DNA of 34,151 bases from contig DASSVP010000215.1 of the NCBI GenBank assembly GCA_035705985.1, positions 1 through 34,151 of the forward strand, given 5' to 3'. Below, in pieces: positions 16,443-22,862 of the stretch. How positions within the stretch are numbered: position 1 is the first letter of the stretch; each line of letters opens with the position of its first letter. Source of the stretch: JACVRW01 sp035705985 (GTDB lineage Bacteria; Actinomycetota; Thermoleophilia; Solirubrobacterales; Thermoleophilaceae). Both the position numbers and the translations under genes were made by a program. The notes below the pieces were generated by a model, which saw only the letters and a list, made by a program, of their open reading frames with translations, did not search any database and was not told where the DNA came from.

Positions 16443-16449
16443 GCGGACG

Positions 16450-16701
16450 GTGACGACCCTGTACCGCTGCCGCGCCCCGACCGACCTCGTGTGCCGGTGC
16501 GGCAAGGTCGCTCGGCGGCTGCGGGCGATGGAGCTCGACTTCGAGGAGGTCCGAGTGCCCTTCCTGAAGCGCGATCGCCCCGAGGTCGAGGAGTTGACCG
16601 GGCAGAGATGGGTACCGGTTCTCGTACACGGAGACGACGTGATCCACGACTCGCATCGGATACTGGAGTACCTCGAATGGCTCGATCGCAAAGACACCTA
16701 G
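16450..16701 (+). CDS. Glutaredoxin/GST N-terminal-domain-like small protein
   Basis: 83 residues from GTG. The layout is a thioredoxin-like half domain: TTLYRCRAPTD, then VCRCGKVARRLRAMELDFEE, DRPEVEELTGQRWVPVLV (cis-Pro after Val) and DSHRILEYLEWL, as in GST N-terminal and monothiol glutaredoxin folds. The usual CPYC/CGFS active site is replaced by a C-R-C-G sequence (Cys15, Cys17). The role is not known; it could bind a thiol or metal. The next gene starts within its last 25 nt. Confidence 0.8.
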   Translation: MTTLYRCRAPTDLVCRCGKVARRLRAMELDFEEVRVPFLKRDRPEVEELTGQRWVPVLVHGDDVIHDSHRILEYLEWLDRKDT

Positions 16702-16922
16702 GCAGAGGCGCCGGCTACGGCCGCGCCGCCCGCGCCCGAAGCGCCGCCCGCGGCGCCCGCCGGCTATGGCCGTACGTGCTGATGGCGTGGGAGCGCTGGC
16801 AATCGCTCACGCCCGAGGAGAAGGAGCGCTACAAGAAGCAGGCGCGCGGCTACGTGGACAGAGGCAAGCAGACGCTGGACGCGCAGCGCCGCCGCCGCCC
16901 GCCCGGCGGCACCGGCCGCTGA
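16677..16922 (+). CDS. Small basic protein of unknown function, 81 residues
   Basis: ATG 16677 lies inside the end of the glutaredoxin-like gene (25-nt overlap), which suggests coupling. The first ~30 residues are Arg/Ala/Gly-rich; the rest is a charged amphipathic helix region (MAWERWQSLTPEEKERYKKQ, then ARGYVDRGKQTL) with a basic tail. It resembles small actinobacterial proteins with a WxRWxxLTPEEKERY motif whose function is unknown. It could bind nucleic acid given its charge, but nothing in the sequence proves that. Confidence 0.65.
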   Translation: MARSQRHLGRGAGYGRAARARSAARGARRLWPYVLMAWERWQSLTPEEKERYKKQARGYVDRGKQTLDAQRRRRPPGGTGR

Positions 16923-16930
16923 GCCGTTCC

Positions 16931-17095
16931 GTGTCCGGGAGCCTCTACTTCGCGGCCCTGCTCGGCGCACTGGTCGTCTGCGTGGTCGGCGGCCTGATGG
17001 CGCACCGGCCGCGCCGCCGCTGCCTCCAGTGCAACGAACGCATCCTGCAGTCGGCGCGCCGCTGCCCGCACTGCGGCTACGAGATCGAGCGCTAG
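16931..17095 (+). CDS. Membrane-anchored zinc-ribbon protein, 54 residues
   Basis: GTG 16931, 8 nt after the preceding stop. One N-terminal membrane helix (LYFAALLGALVVCVVGGLMA) is followed by a basic linker and a zinc ribbon CLQCNERILQSARRCPHCG with four Cys in two CxxC pairs. The ribbon would lie in the cytosol if the basic stretch follows the positive-inside rule. It has no recognised partner. The gene ends 8 nt from the stop of the convergent ferredoxin reductase. Confidence 0.75.
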   Translation: MSGSLYFAALLGALVVCVVGGLMAHRPRRRCLQCNERILQSARRCPHCGYEIER

Positions 17096-17112
17096 GCCGC
17101 CGGTCAGGCGGC
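17096..17112. terminator. Short hairpin between convergent stops
   Basis: GCCGCC (17096-17101) pairs with GGCGGC (17107-17112) around a 5-nt loop holding the minus-strand stop codon. The 6-bp stem sits exactly between two convergent genes; it has no T tract. Confidence 0.4.
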
Positions 17113-18249
17113 GGCCACCGTCGCCTCGCCCGCCAGCTCGCGGCGCATCGCGGCGATGTCGCGCGGGCGGTTCGCCGCCAGCGCTGCCAGGAGGCGGCCT
17201 TCGGTGTCGCGGTAGTGGGCCGTGAAGCTGTCCGCGGCTCCCTCGATCTCCACGTGGGCGGGGTCCTCGGCATGGCCCACGTGTTGCAGGCGCAGCCCGA
17301 ACTGGTCGGACCAGAAGTACGGGACCTCGTCGTAGGGCCTGTCGTTGCCGAGGACGGCGTGCGCCACCGCCGCGGCCTGGCCGGCCGCCGATGTCCAGTG
17401 CTCCACGCGGACGTGGCGGCTCAGCGAGGGCCGCCACGCGCACGCCACGTCGCCGCACGCATAGACGCCGGGGTGCTCGGTCCGGCCGGACGCGTCGGTC
17501 CTGAGTCCCTGGCGCGCGTCGCCCAGGAGGTCGCATGCCGGGGCGGCGCCGATGGCGACGAGTGCGGTGTCGGCGGCGACGGTCGAGCCGTCGGTCAGCT
17601 CGACGCCTGTGAGCTCGCCGGATTCGCCCGTGAGGAATCGGCCGAGGCCCGCGCCGAGGCGGAGGTCCACTCCGTGGGAGCGGTAGCGGTCTGCGAGCAG
17701 TGTGCCCACGTCCGGGCCGAGCACGCGCGCGAGCGGCGTGGTTTCGAGGTCGATCAGCGTGACCTCGACTCCGAGCTCGCGTGCCGTGGATGCCACCTCG
17801 GCGCCCACGAAGCCCGCCCCGATCACGGCGAGGCGGCTGCCGGGTGTGAGCGCCTCGCGCAGGTGTCTCGCGTCGGTCGCGGTGCGCAGCGTGTGCACGC
17901 CGGGCGGGCAGCTGAACGGCAGCGCGCGGGCGCGTGCGCCGGTGGCGATCACGATCGCGTCCGCGGGCGGCGCGCCCGGGATCGTGCCCATGGCGGGGTT
18001 CACCGTGTCCACGCGGTGGCCGAGCACGAGCTTGATGTCGCGCTCGTCCCAGTGGTCCGGCGATCGCAGCTCGATCCGCTCCTTCCTTCCGGCTAGGAAC
18101 TCCTTCGAGAGCGCAGGCCGCTCGTAGGGGCCGAGCGGCTCGTCGCCCACGAGCGTGACCTGGCCGTCGAAGCCCTCGGCGCGGAGCGTCTCCGCGCAAC
18201 GCGACCCGGCCAGGCCCGCGCCGACGATCACGACCGAGCGTGCGCTCAC
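17104..18249 (-). CDS. FAD-dependent ferredoxin reductase (rhodocoxin/putidaredoxin reductase-like)
   Basis: 381 residues from GTG 18249, which overlaps the ferredoxin stop by 4 bp. Two dinucleotide-binding loops are present: VVIVGAGLAGSRCAETL for FAD and LAVIGAGFVGAEVA for NAD(P)H. GPYERPALSKEFL and the C-terminal VYACGDVA and EHWTSAAGQA blocks are typical of reductases that pass electrons from NAD(P)H to a small ferredoxin. The ferredoxin gene directly upstream is the natural partner. It is the last of six overlapping genes that also encode a heme membrane protein and ApbE. No cytochrome P450, the usual client of this pair, is in the window. Confidence 0.93.
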   Translation of the reverse strand: MSARSVVIVGAGLAGSRCAETLRAEGFDGQVTLVGDEPLGPYERPALSKEFLAGRKERIELRSPDHWDERDIKLVLGHRVDTVNPAMGTIPGAPPADAIVIATGARARALPFSCPPGVHTLRTATDARHLREALTPGSRLAVIGAGFVGAEVASTARELGVEVTLIDLETTPLARVLGPDVGTLLADRYRSHGVDLRLGAGLGRFLTGESGELTGVELTDGSTVAADTALVAIGAAPACDLLGDARQGLRTDASGRTEHPGVYACGDVACAWRPSLSRHVRVEHWTSAAGQAAAVAHAVLGNDRPYDEVPYFWSDQFGLRLQHVGHAEDPAHVEIEGAADSFTAHYRDTEGRLLAALAANRPRDIAAMRRELAGEATVAAA

Positions 18250-18440
18250 TCCTCCACCACCGAGATGGCCCCCATCGGGCACGCGGCGGCCGTGTCGAGC
18301 ACGGCCGGGTCGTCGGTCGAGCCCTGGCGCGTCGCGGCGATCCCGTCCGGACCGATGTCGAACAGCTCGGGGGCCAGTTCGGCGCAGGTGCCGAAGCCGC
18401 TGCAGAGGCCTCCGTCGATGGTGATGCGGTAGGTGCTCAC
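18246..18440 (-). CDS. [3Fe-4S]-type ferredoxin
   Basis: 64 residues from GTG. Cys13-x5-Cys19 (CSGFGTC) and Cys54-Pro (CPMGAI) are the three ligands of single-cluster [3Fe-4S] ferredoxins; the position that holds the second Cys in [4Fe-4S] forms is not Cys. Such ferredoxins usually feed cytochromes P450, but here the neighbours are a diheme membrane protein upstream and an FAD reductase downstream, both overlapping by 4 bp. The likely path is NAD(P)H to reductase to ferredoxin to the membrane protein (inference). Confidence 0.93.
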   Translation of the reverse strand: MSTYRITIDGGLCSGFGTCAELAPELFDIGPDGIAATRQGSTDDPAVLDTAAACPMGAISVVEE

Positions 18441-18991
18441 GATGCTCCATTCGGTTGGGGTCGTTGCGGCGGAACGAGGGCCCGCCAGGCCGTGGCCGCT
18501 GCGACGGCGCCGATCGCGCCGAGGTAGAGGCCCATGGCCCAGGGCTGTGGACTGTCCGAGCCGGCCATGACCCCGTGCGCGGTCGCGCCGGCGAACGCGC
18601 CGTAGGTCGTCCAGTGGAGGCGCCGCCAGTTCTTGACGCCGATCCGCTTGCGTAGCGCGAACGAGAGGTAGACGACCACCATGAGCTCACCCGCGAGCAC
18701 GCCCAGGCCGGTCCAGAGCGGCCGGTAGGGCGCCGCGCCCGGCACGAGCAGGGCGGCGAGGCCGATGTGGACGGTCTCGTCCAGGACGAGCGCGAGCCCG
18801 TGGAGGGTGAGCGCGCTCAGCGAGAGCAGCGCGAGCATGCGGTGGAGCTGGGTGGCGCCGGCCGGCTTGACCTTTGTGCCAAACGGGCGCGACTTGAGGA
18901 CGAGCCCGGCCAGCACCGAGGTGGTGAGGAGCGCGTAGGCGGCCAGCCCGGTGGCGCGGGCGAGGAGCCAGAAGGTGGGGTCGGACTTCAC
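18437..18991 (-). CDS. Ferric reductase-like diheme transmembrane protein
   Basis: 184 residues from GTG 18991 (GTGA overlap with ApbE). Five to six hydrophobic helices are visible. His50 and His64 (QLHRMLALL, LTLHGLAL) and His126 and His139 (RRLHWTTYG, ATAHGVMAG) are spaced 13-14 residues apart on two helices, the pattern that holds two stacked b hemes in ferric reductase/MsrQ-type domains. It has no fused FAD/NADPH module. It should carry electrons across the membrane; an external acceptor is not evident. The position between ApbE and ferredoxin genes suggests a redox chain that includes a flavinylated protein. Confidence 0.88.
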   Translation of the reverse strand: MKSDPTFWLLARATGLAAYALLTTSVLAGLVLKSRPFGTKVKPAGATQLHRMLALLSLSALTLHGLALVLDETVHIGLAALLVPGAAPYRPLWTGLGVLAGELMVVVYLSFALRKRIGVKNWRRLHWTTYGAFAGATAHGVMAGSDSPQPWAMGLYLGAIGAVAAATAWRALVPPQRPQPNGAS

Positions 18992-19926
18992 GCGGCCGGC
19001 CCCAGGACCTCGTAGTCGCCCCGGTCCCAAACCACCACCGCCGCGATACCGGCGGGGCGGGCCGCGCGCTCGGCCTTCGGGCCGGCGAGGAACAGGCTCT
19101 TCGCAGCGATCTCGGCTTCCGTGGCGGTGGGGGCGGTGACGGTTACGGAGAGCGGGCCGCCCTGGGCCGGTCTGAGCGTCCTCGGGTCGATCAGGTGGTG
19201 GCGTTCCCGGCCGTCGCGGAGCCATCGCCGCCGGTCGCGCCCGGAGGTGGCGAGGCCACCCCGCTCGATCGCGACCGTCAGCGATTCGCCGGGTGGGTCA
19301 ACCGCGACCGGCCAGGGGCCATCCGCGCGCGGGCCGCTGACGGCGAGGTCCCCGCCTGCATTGACGAGGGCGGGGCCGAGCTCCGCGAGCCCGGCCACAC
19401 ACCGGTCCGCGGCGTAGCCCTTGGCGATGCCGCCGAAGTCGAGCGACGCGCCGGCCCCCAGCTGGATCCGCCTCCCGCTGACCCGCACCTCGCGGCGCCC
19501 GCCGTCGGCCGACCCCTTCTTCCGGGGTGGCGCAGCTTCTTCATGACTGTCGTGAACAAGGTGCGCCACCGGGGCCGATGTGCGCGGTTCGTTGCACAGG
19601 TCGGCGAAGGTTCGGTCGTAGCCGGCCGCGATCAGGGCGTCGTGGACGGTCGGGTCGAAACGGCCGCCGGTCTCCTCGCGGGCCGCCAGGGCCAGCGTCG
19701 TCAGCTCGACGAGCTCGTCGCTGCCCTCGATCGCCCGCTCCCGATTGAGGCGCGAGAGCTCCGAATCCGCACGGAATCGCGACAGCTTCCGCTCGAGGCG
19801 GGCGAACTCGTGCTCCACGCGCGCGAAGCCGGATTCGAGGGCCGGCGAGGGCGGCGCCTCCACGAGGCACTCGACCCAGGTGCCCATCGAGTCGAAGCGA
19901 TGCCGCTGGATGGCCCGCACATTCAC
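18988..19926 (-). CDS. apbE: FAD:protein FMN transferase (ApbE)
   Basis: 312 residues from GTG 19926, with GTGA overlaps on both sides. ApbE attaches FMN from FAD to Thr/Ser of target proteins. Motifs in order: FDSMGTWVE, SELSRLNRE, TGGRFDPTVHDALIAAGYDR, LDFGGIAKGYAADR, VNAGGDLAVSG, LATSGR, HHLIDPRT and TEAEIAAKSLFL. No signal peptide is visible. A charged insertion of ~25 residues near the middle (SHEEAAPPRKKGSADGG) is not usual. The adjacent diheme membrane protein and ferredoxin pair imply a flavinylated electron carrier, yet no protein in the operon shows an FMN-binding domain or the usual SGAT-type acceptor motif. Confidence 0.92.
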   Translation of the reverse strand: MNVRAIQRHRFDSMGTWVECLVEAPPSPALESGFARVEHEFARLERKLSRFRADSELSRLNRERAIEGSDELVELTTLALAAREETGGRFDPTVHDALIAAGYDRTFADLCNEPRTSAPVAHLVHDSHEEAAPPRKKGSADGGRREVRVSGRRIQLGAGASLDFGGIAKGYAADRCVAGLAELGPALVNAGGDLAVSGPRADGPWPVAVDPPGESLTVAIERGGLATSGRDRRRWLRDGRERHHLIDPRTLRPAQGGPLSVTVTAPTATEAEIAAKSLFLAGPKAERAARPAGIAAVVVWDRGDYEVLGPAA

Positions 19927-20360
19927 GAGCTGCTCGTGGTCGTGACCGGGGGGGCCGCGGTGACCGTGACCGGCGCCGGTGCGGCGGGTGCGGAGGCGGT
20001 CCCGCCGGACGAGGCGCCGGCCGGGGAGGAGCCGCTGGCGCCGGCCGGGGAGGAGCCGCTGGCGCCGGCCGGCGCCGCACGCGAGGCCGCCAGGACCGCG
20101 GCGTTCTCGCGCTCGCGGCGCCTGATCGCGCGCTCCCGGCGCGCGAGCTGGCGCTCGTAGCGCGCGAAGCGGCGCTTCACCATGCGGTTCACGCGGCGCG
20201 TCTCGCGCTGGAGCTTCGCCTCGCGGCGCTCGAGCGTCTCCATCCGCGGGTCCCTCTCGCCCGCGGCCGCCCACGGGCGCGCCGCGATCACCGCCCAGAA
20301 GAGGAAGAAGACGACCAGCGCGACGGCGGTCGCGTAGAGCCGCACCACCTGCTCAGTCAT
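19923..20360 (-). CDS. Membrane-anchored coiled-coil protein with repetitive tail, unknown function
   Basis: 145 residues from ATG 20360. It has an N-terminal membrane anchor (LYATAVALVVFFLFWAVIAA), then a long Arg/Glu-rich helix (residues ~40-85; METLERREAKLQRETRRVNR and similar) likely to form a coiled coil. The Ala/Ser/Gly/Pro/Thr-rich tail carries a GASGSSPA repeat encoded by a 24-bp tandem DNA repeat. The tail is low-complexity and ends in TTTSSS. The start overlaps the upstream gene by 8 bp and the stop overlaps apbE by 4 bp, so it belongs to the redox operon. I recognise no domain. Confidence 0.75.
   Translation of the reverse strand: MTEQVVRLYATAVALVVFFLFWAVIAARPWAAAGERDPRMETLERREAKLQRETRRVNRMVKRRFARYERQLARRERAIRRRERENAAVLAASRAAPAGASGSSPAGASGSSPAGASSGGTASAPAAPAPVTVTAAPPVTTTSSS
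20014..20072. repeat. 24-bp tandem repeat, 2 copies plus 11 nt
   Basis: Two exact 24-bp units (20014-20037, 20038-20061) and a partial third (20062-20072) beginning GCGCCGGCCGG. The length is a multiple of three, so copy changes keep the frame; they encode an eight-residue Ala/Ser/Gly/Pro repeat in the minus-strand protein. Confidence 0.85.
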
Positions 20361-20838
20361 CGTGCGCGTCCTCCCAGGCGTCCTCGGCCGCGTCGGCGGC
20401 GTCCTCGATCGCGTCGGCGCGGTCGTCCAGGTAGTCCTCGTAGGCGTCCGCGGCCTCGTCGTCACCGCTGTGGTCGTCGAAGCTCCCGGGACCCGCGTTC
20501 ACCGACGGGCCCAGGCGGGACGGCGCGGGCGCAGCCGCCGCCGGCGCGGCAGTGCCGGGTGCCGCTGAGCCCGGCCCGCTCGCGGTCGCACCGCCGGCAC
20601 CACCGGCTGCGCCGGACGCGCGCGCCGGCAGCTTCGGAAGCTCGGGCGGCTCCTTTGTCGCGGCACGGCGCAGCGCCGCCTCCTGCTCGTCCAGCCGCAC
20701 GTCCGCCGCCGCGATCTCCCTCTCCGAGCTGGTTGCCGCCTGGGCGCCCAGATCGGTGGTCTGAAACGCGGCGTACGTGCCGGCGATTGCCGCCAGCCCG
20801 ATGGCAAGGGCGATGAAGAGTCCGTGTCTGCGATCCAT
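20353..20838 (-). CDS. Membrane-anchored protein with acidic tail, unknown function
   Basis: 161 residues from ATG 20838, first gene of the six-gene redox operon. An N-terminal helix (LFIALAIGLAAIAGTYAAF) anchors it. A short helical segment follows (SEREIAAADVRLDEQEAAL), then a Gly/Ala/Pro-rich linker and a very acidic C-terminal ~40 residues (DDHSGDDEAADAYEDYLDDR and DAIEDAADAAEDAWEDAHDD). If the tail is outside the cell it could bind metal ions or a basic partner. It has no recognised domain. TACCGT lies 8 nt before the ATG. Confidence 0.75.
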   Translation of the reverse strand: MDRRHGLFIALAIGLAAIAGTYAAFQTTDLGAQAATSSEREIAAADVRLDEQEAALRRAATKEPPELPKLPARASGAAGGAGGATASGPGSAAPGTAAPAAAAPAPSRLGPSVNAGPGSFDDHSGDDEAADAYEDYLDDRADAIEDAADAAEDAWEDAHDD

Positions 20839-20846
20839 GGCAGGCC

Positions 20847-20852
20847 ACGGTA
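20847..20852 (-). promoter_or_regulatory. -10 box (TACCGT) of the redox operon
   Basis: TACCGT on the minus strand ends 8 nt before the ATG at 20838, the leaderless spacing. No convincing -35 is seen. Confidence 0.5.
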
Positions 20853-21007
20853 GGTCCGCCTCGGCAAGCGCCCGGTGACGCCCGGGCAAAGGTTCCGCAA
20901 AGGCGGGTTAGGGGTCGGTAAGCCGCCCGGCCAGAGGCGGAGAACCGCACCGTCAGACACCTGCTCGCCGCATTCTTCGAGGGCGCGCGCGGCGGGATGC
21001 TGGCGGT

Positions 21008-21163
21008 ATGAACGCGAACCCGAACAGCCAGGTCCTCTACATCGAGACCAGCATCCGCCCGGGTCTCACGATCGCCGAGTACCGGCGCAGCCGGCCGCGC
21101 CGCTCATCCCGCTGGGAGCGCCTCAAGCAGCTCGCCGGCGGCGCCCAGGCCGCTACGGCCTAG
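21008..21163 (+). CDS. Small protein of unknown function, 51 residues
   Basis: An ATG-to-TAG frame beginning MNANPNSQVLYIETSIRPGL, then TIAEYRRSRPRRSSRWERLK. The composition is protein-like: a hydrophobic/Ile-rich first half, then a basic stretch. It overlaps no other gene except for the shared CTAG at its 3' end. A GATGCT box ends 6 nt before the ATG, the same leaderless layout as its neighbours. I do not know the family; the basic half could contact nucleic acid or membrane. Confidence 0.6.
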   Translation: MNANPNSQVLYIETSIRPGLTIAEYRRSRPRRSSRWERLKQLAGGAQAATA

Positions 21164-21579
21164 CCCAGGCGGTTCTCGAGCCCGATCCCGGTCTGACGCT
21201 GGGGCGGCTGCTCCGAAGCCGACGGCTCCGGCTCGCCGGGCGAAGCCTCGCCCAGGTCGGGCTGGTCCACCCCGAGCGTCTCGGCCAGCTCGCCCGACTC
21301 GAACATCTCCATGACGATGTCCGAGCCGCCGACCAGCTCGCCGTCGACGAACAGCTGCGGGATCGTGGGCCAGCCGGACACGGCCGAGAGCTCCTCGCGG
21401 ATGCGGGGGTCGGGCAGGATGTCGAGCGCGGCGTACTTCACGCCCAGCGTGTTGAGCGCGCCGGATGCGCGCATGGAGAAGCCACAGGCGGGCTGCTGCG
21501 GCGTGCCCTTCATGAAGAGCATCACCTTGTTCTCCTGAATGGCGTTCTCGATGAAGCTGCGGATCTCTTCGTTCGTCAT
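21160..21579 (-). CDS. CGFS-type monothiol glutaredoxin (Grx4/GrxD-like)
   Basis: 139 residues from ATG 21579, overlapping the bolA stop by 4 bp. VMLFMKGTPQQPACGFSMRA carries the CGFS active site that ligates a [2Fe-2S] cluster with glutathione or another thiol; GWPTIPQLFVDGELVGGSDI is the cis-Pro and C-terminal thiol-binding region. The last ~35 residues are a Pro/Glu-rich extension not found in short Grx4 proteins. Grx4 and BolA form a cluster-bridged complex in Fe-S trafficking, and the two genes are coupled here. Its stop shares CTAG with the convergent 51-residue gene. Confidence 0.92.
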   Translation of the reverse strand: MTNEEIRSFIENAIQENKVMLFMKGTPQQPACGFSMRASGALNTLGVKYAALDILPDPRIREELSAVSGWPTIPQLFVDGELVGGSDIVMEMFESGELAETLGVDQPDLGEASPGEPEPSASEQPPQRQTGIGLENRLG

Positions 21580-21824
21580 CGTCCGTCTCCGGCCGGGGCT
21601 GGTGTCTGGGTCTTGATTGAGAGCGCGTGGATCGCGCCGCCGACCTCGTCGCCGAACACGTCGTAGATCAGCTTGTGCTGCTGGATGCGCGTCAGGCCCT
21701 CGAAGCGCTCCCAGACGACCTCGGCGCGGAAGTGGTCCCCGCCGCCGGTCGTGTCGACCACGGAGACCTCGGCGCCTGGCAGGGCGTTCTCGATGCGCGT
21801 TCTCAGCTCTTCTGCGCTGGGCAT
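21576..21824 (-). CDS. bolA: BolA family protein
   Basis: 82 residues from ATG. GAEVSVVDTTGGGDHFRAEV and the IQQHKLIYDVFGDEVGGAIH helix with ALSIKT strand are the BolA fold; the conserved His residues that help bind the Grx-linked [2Fe-2S] cluster are present. It is coupled to the CGFS glutaredoxin gene by an ATGA overlap and diverges from an A-type Fe-S carrier across 47 bp, so all three likely work in Fe-S cluster delivery. Confidence 0.92.
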   Translation of the reverse strand: MPSAEELRTRIENALPGAEVSVVDTTGGGDHFRAEVVWERFEGLTRIQQHKLIYDVFGDEVGGAIHALSIKTQTPAPAGDGR

Positions 21825-21835
21825 ATACAGGGTTG

Positions 21836-21841
21836 AGGGTA
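21836..21841 (-). promoter_or_regulatory. -10 box (TACCCT) of the bolA-grx unit
   Basis: TACCCT on the minus strand ends 11 nt before the ATG at 21824, giving a leader of only a few bases. It lies within 20 bp of the plus-strand box at 21858-21863. Confidence 0.45.
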
Positions 21842-21857
21842 TCGACCCGACCGCCGA

Positions 21858-21863
21858 TACAAT
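21858..21863 (+). promoter_or_regulatory. -10 box (TACAAT) of the A-type carrier gene
   Basis: TACAAT, the best -10 match in the window, ends 8 nt before the ATG at 21872. TTGAGG at 21833-21838 could act as -35 with a 19-bp spacer. Confidence 0.6.
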
Positions 21864-21871
21864 CTGGGCAG

Positions 21872-22228
21872 ATGGTGACGCTTACCGACATCGCCGCGGA
21901 GAAGGTTCAGGAGTTCATGTCCGGCCAGGGCGCCGAGGGCGACGTGGGCCTTCGCGTGGGCGTGAAGGGCGGCGGCTGCTCCGGCTTCCAGTACGCACTG
22001 GCGCTCGACGAGAAGCGCGCGGACGACCACGTCTTCGAGATCTCCGGTATCCGCGTCCTCGTGGACCCGGCGAGCATGCAGTACGTCGACGGCTCCACGG
22101 TCGACTTCACCGAGAGCTTCATGGGCTCCGGGTTCGAGGTCTCGAACCCGAACGTCGTGGCCTCCTGCGGCTGCGGCTCCTCCTTCCGCGTGGCGGAGGA
22201 AGAGCCGAGCTGCGGCGCGACGGTCTAG
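21872..22228 (+). CDS. A-type iron-sulfur carrier protein (IscA/ErpA family)
   Basis: 118 residues. ATG 21872 is chosen because TACAAT lies 8 nt upstream and the family N terminus (LTDIAAEKVQEFM) follows at once. GGGCSGFQY and CGCGSSF supply the three conserved Cys that bind an iron atom or a [2Fe-2S]/[4Fe-4S] cluster before passing it to apoproteins. The last ~12 residues (EEEPSCGATV) are an extra tail with one more Cys. It diverges from bolA-grx, the likely donor complex. Confidence 0.93.
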   Translation: MVTLTDIAAEKVQEFMSGQGAEGDVGLRVGVKGGGCSGFQYALALDEKRADDHVFEISGIRVLVDPASMQYVDGSTVDFTESFMGSGFEVSNPNVVASCGCGSSFRVAEEEPSCGATV

Positions 22229-22230
22229 CC

Positions 22231-22245
22231 GCCGGCTACGCCGGC
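22231..22245. terminator. Short hairpin between convergent genes
   Basis: GCCGGC, 3-nt loop TAC, GCCGGC. It starts 3 nt after the stop of the carrier gene and includes the minus-strand stop. The compact GC stem could end either transcript; no T tract. Confidence 0.35.
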
Positions 22246-22862
22246 TGGTTGTCCAGCGAGCTCCACAGGTAGAGGCACGCCAGCGTCCGGTAGGGGCGCC
22301 ACGGCCTCGCGATCTTCTCCATCCGCTTCGCGTCGGGGAGCTTGCGCAGCCGGTACTGGGTCCTCACGGCGTTCCGGATGCCCTGGTCTCCCACCGGCAG
22401 GACGTCCGGCCGGCCCAGGTGGAACATCAGGAACATGTGGGCGCTCCATTCCCCGATGCCCTTCACCGCGGTGAGCTGCTCGATCACCTCCTCGTCCGGC
22501 AGCTCGTCCAGCCGGTCGAGCTCCAGCTCCCCCCTCTCGACGTGCTCGGCGAGGTCGCGCAGGTAGGAGATCTTCGGGCGCGACAGGCCGGCGGCGCGGA
22601 TCTTCTCCGGGTCGACGGCGAGCAGCTGCCTCGGCGTGGGCGCGTGGCCGTCGAACAGCTCGAGCATCCGCCCGTAGATCGTCCGCGCGGCCTTCGTGGA
22701 GAGCTGCTGGCCGACGATCGAACGGAGCAGGGCGCCGTAGGCGTCGCCGGGGCGCTCGCGCTTCAGGTCCTGCTTGACGATCGCACCGTGCTCCTCGATC
22801 AGGCGCTCCATGACCGGGTCGGCACGCAGGGTGCCCAGTGCCTTGGGCGAGGCCTTGATCAC
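22236..22862 (-). CDS. DNA-3-methyladenine glycosylase, AlkA/HhH-GPD type
   Basis: 208 residues from GTG 22862, which overlaps the ABC1 kinase stop by 4 bp. The helix-hairpin-helix motif is LTAVKGIGEWSAHMF, followed by LGRPDVLPVGDQGIRNAV with the catalytic Asp at the position expected for AlkA/Mag. LLRSIVGQQLSTKAAR is the family's early signature. It removes alkylated bases from DNA to start base-excision repair. It lacks the N-terminal domain of E. coli AlkA, so it is the short yeast Mag-like form. Coupling to a UbiB-like kinase gene is without obvious meaning. Confidence 0.92.
   Translation of the reverse strand: MIKASPKALGTLRADPVMERLIEEHGAIVKQDLKRERPGDAYGALLRSIVGQQLSTKAARTIYGRMLELFDGHAPTPRQLLAVDPEKIRAAGLSRPKISYLRDLAEHVERGELELDRLDELPDEEVIEQLTAVKGIGEWSAHMFLMFHLGRPDVLPVGDQGIRNAVRTQYRLRKLPDAKRMEKIARPWRPYRTLACLYLWSSLDNQPA

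Noticed and set aside
16290..16449. 160-bp gap after the epimerase gene as a site for a small RNA or terminator
   Set aside because: GGTGG/CCACC (16293-16313) can form a 5-bp stem, but nothing more regular is visible and no T tract follows, so I did not list it.
20014..20072. Tandem repeat as the end of a mobile element
   Set aside because: There is no transposase, inverted end or target duplication near it; the repeat keeps the frame of a coding gene.
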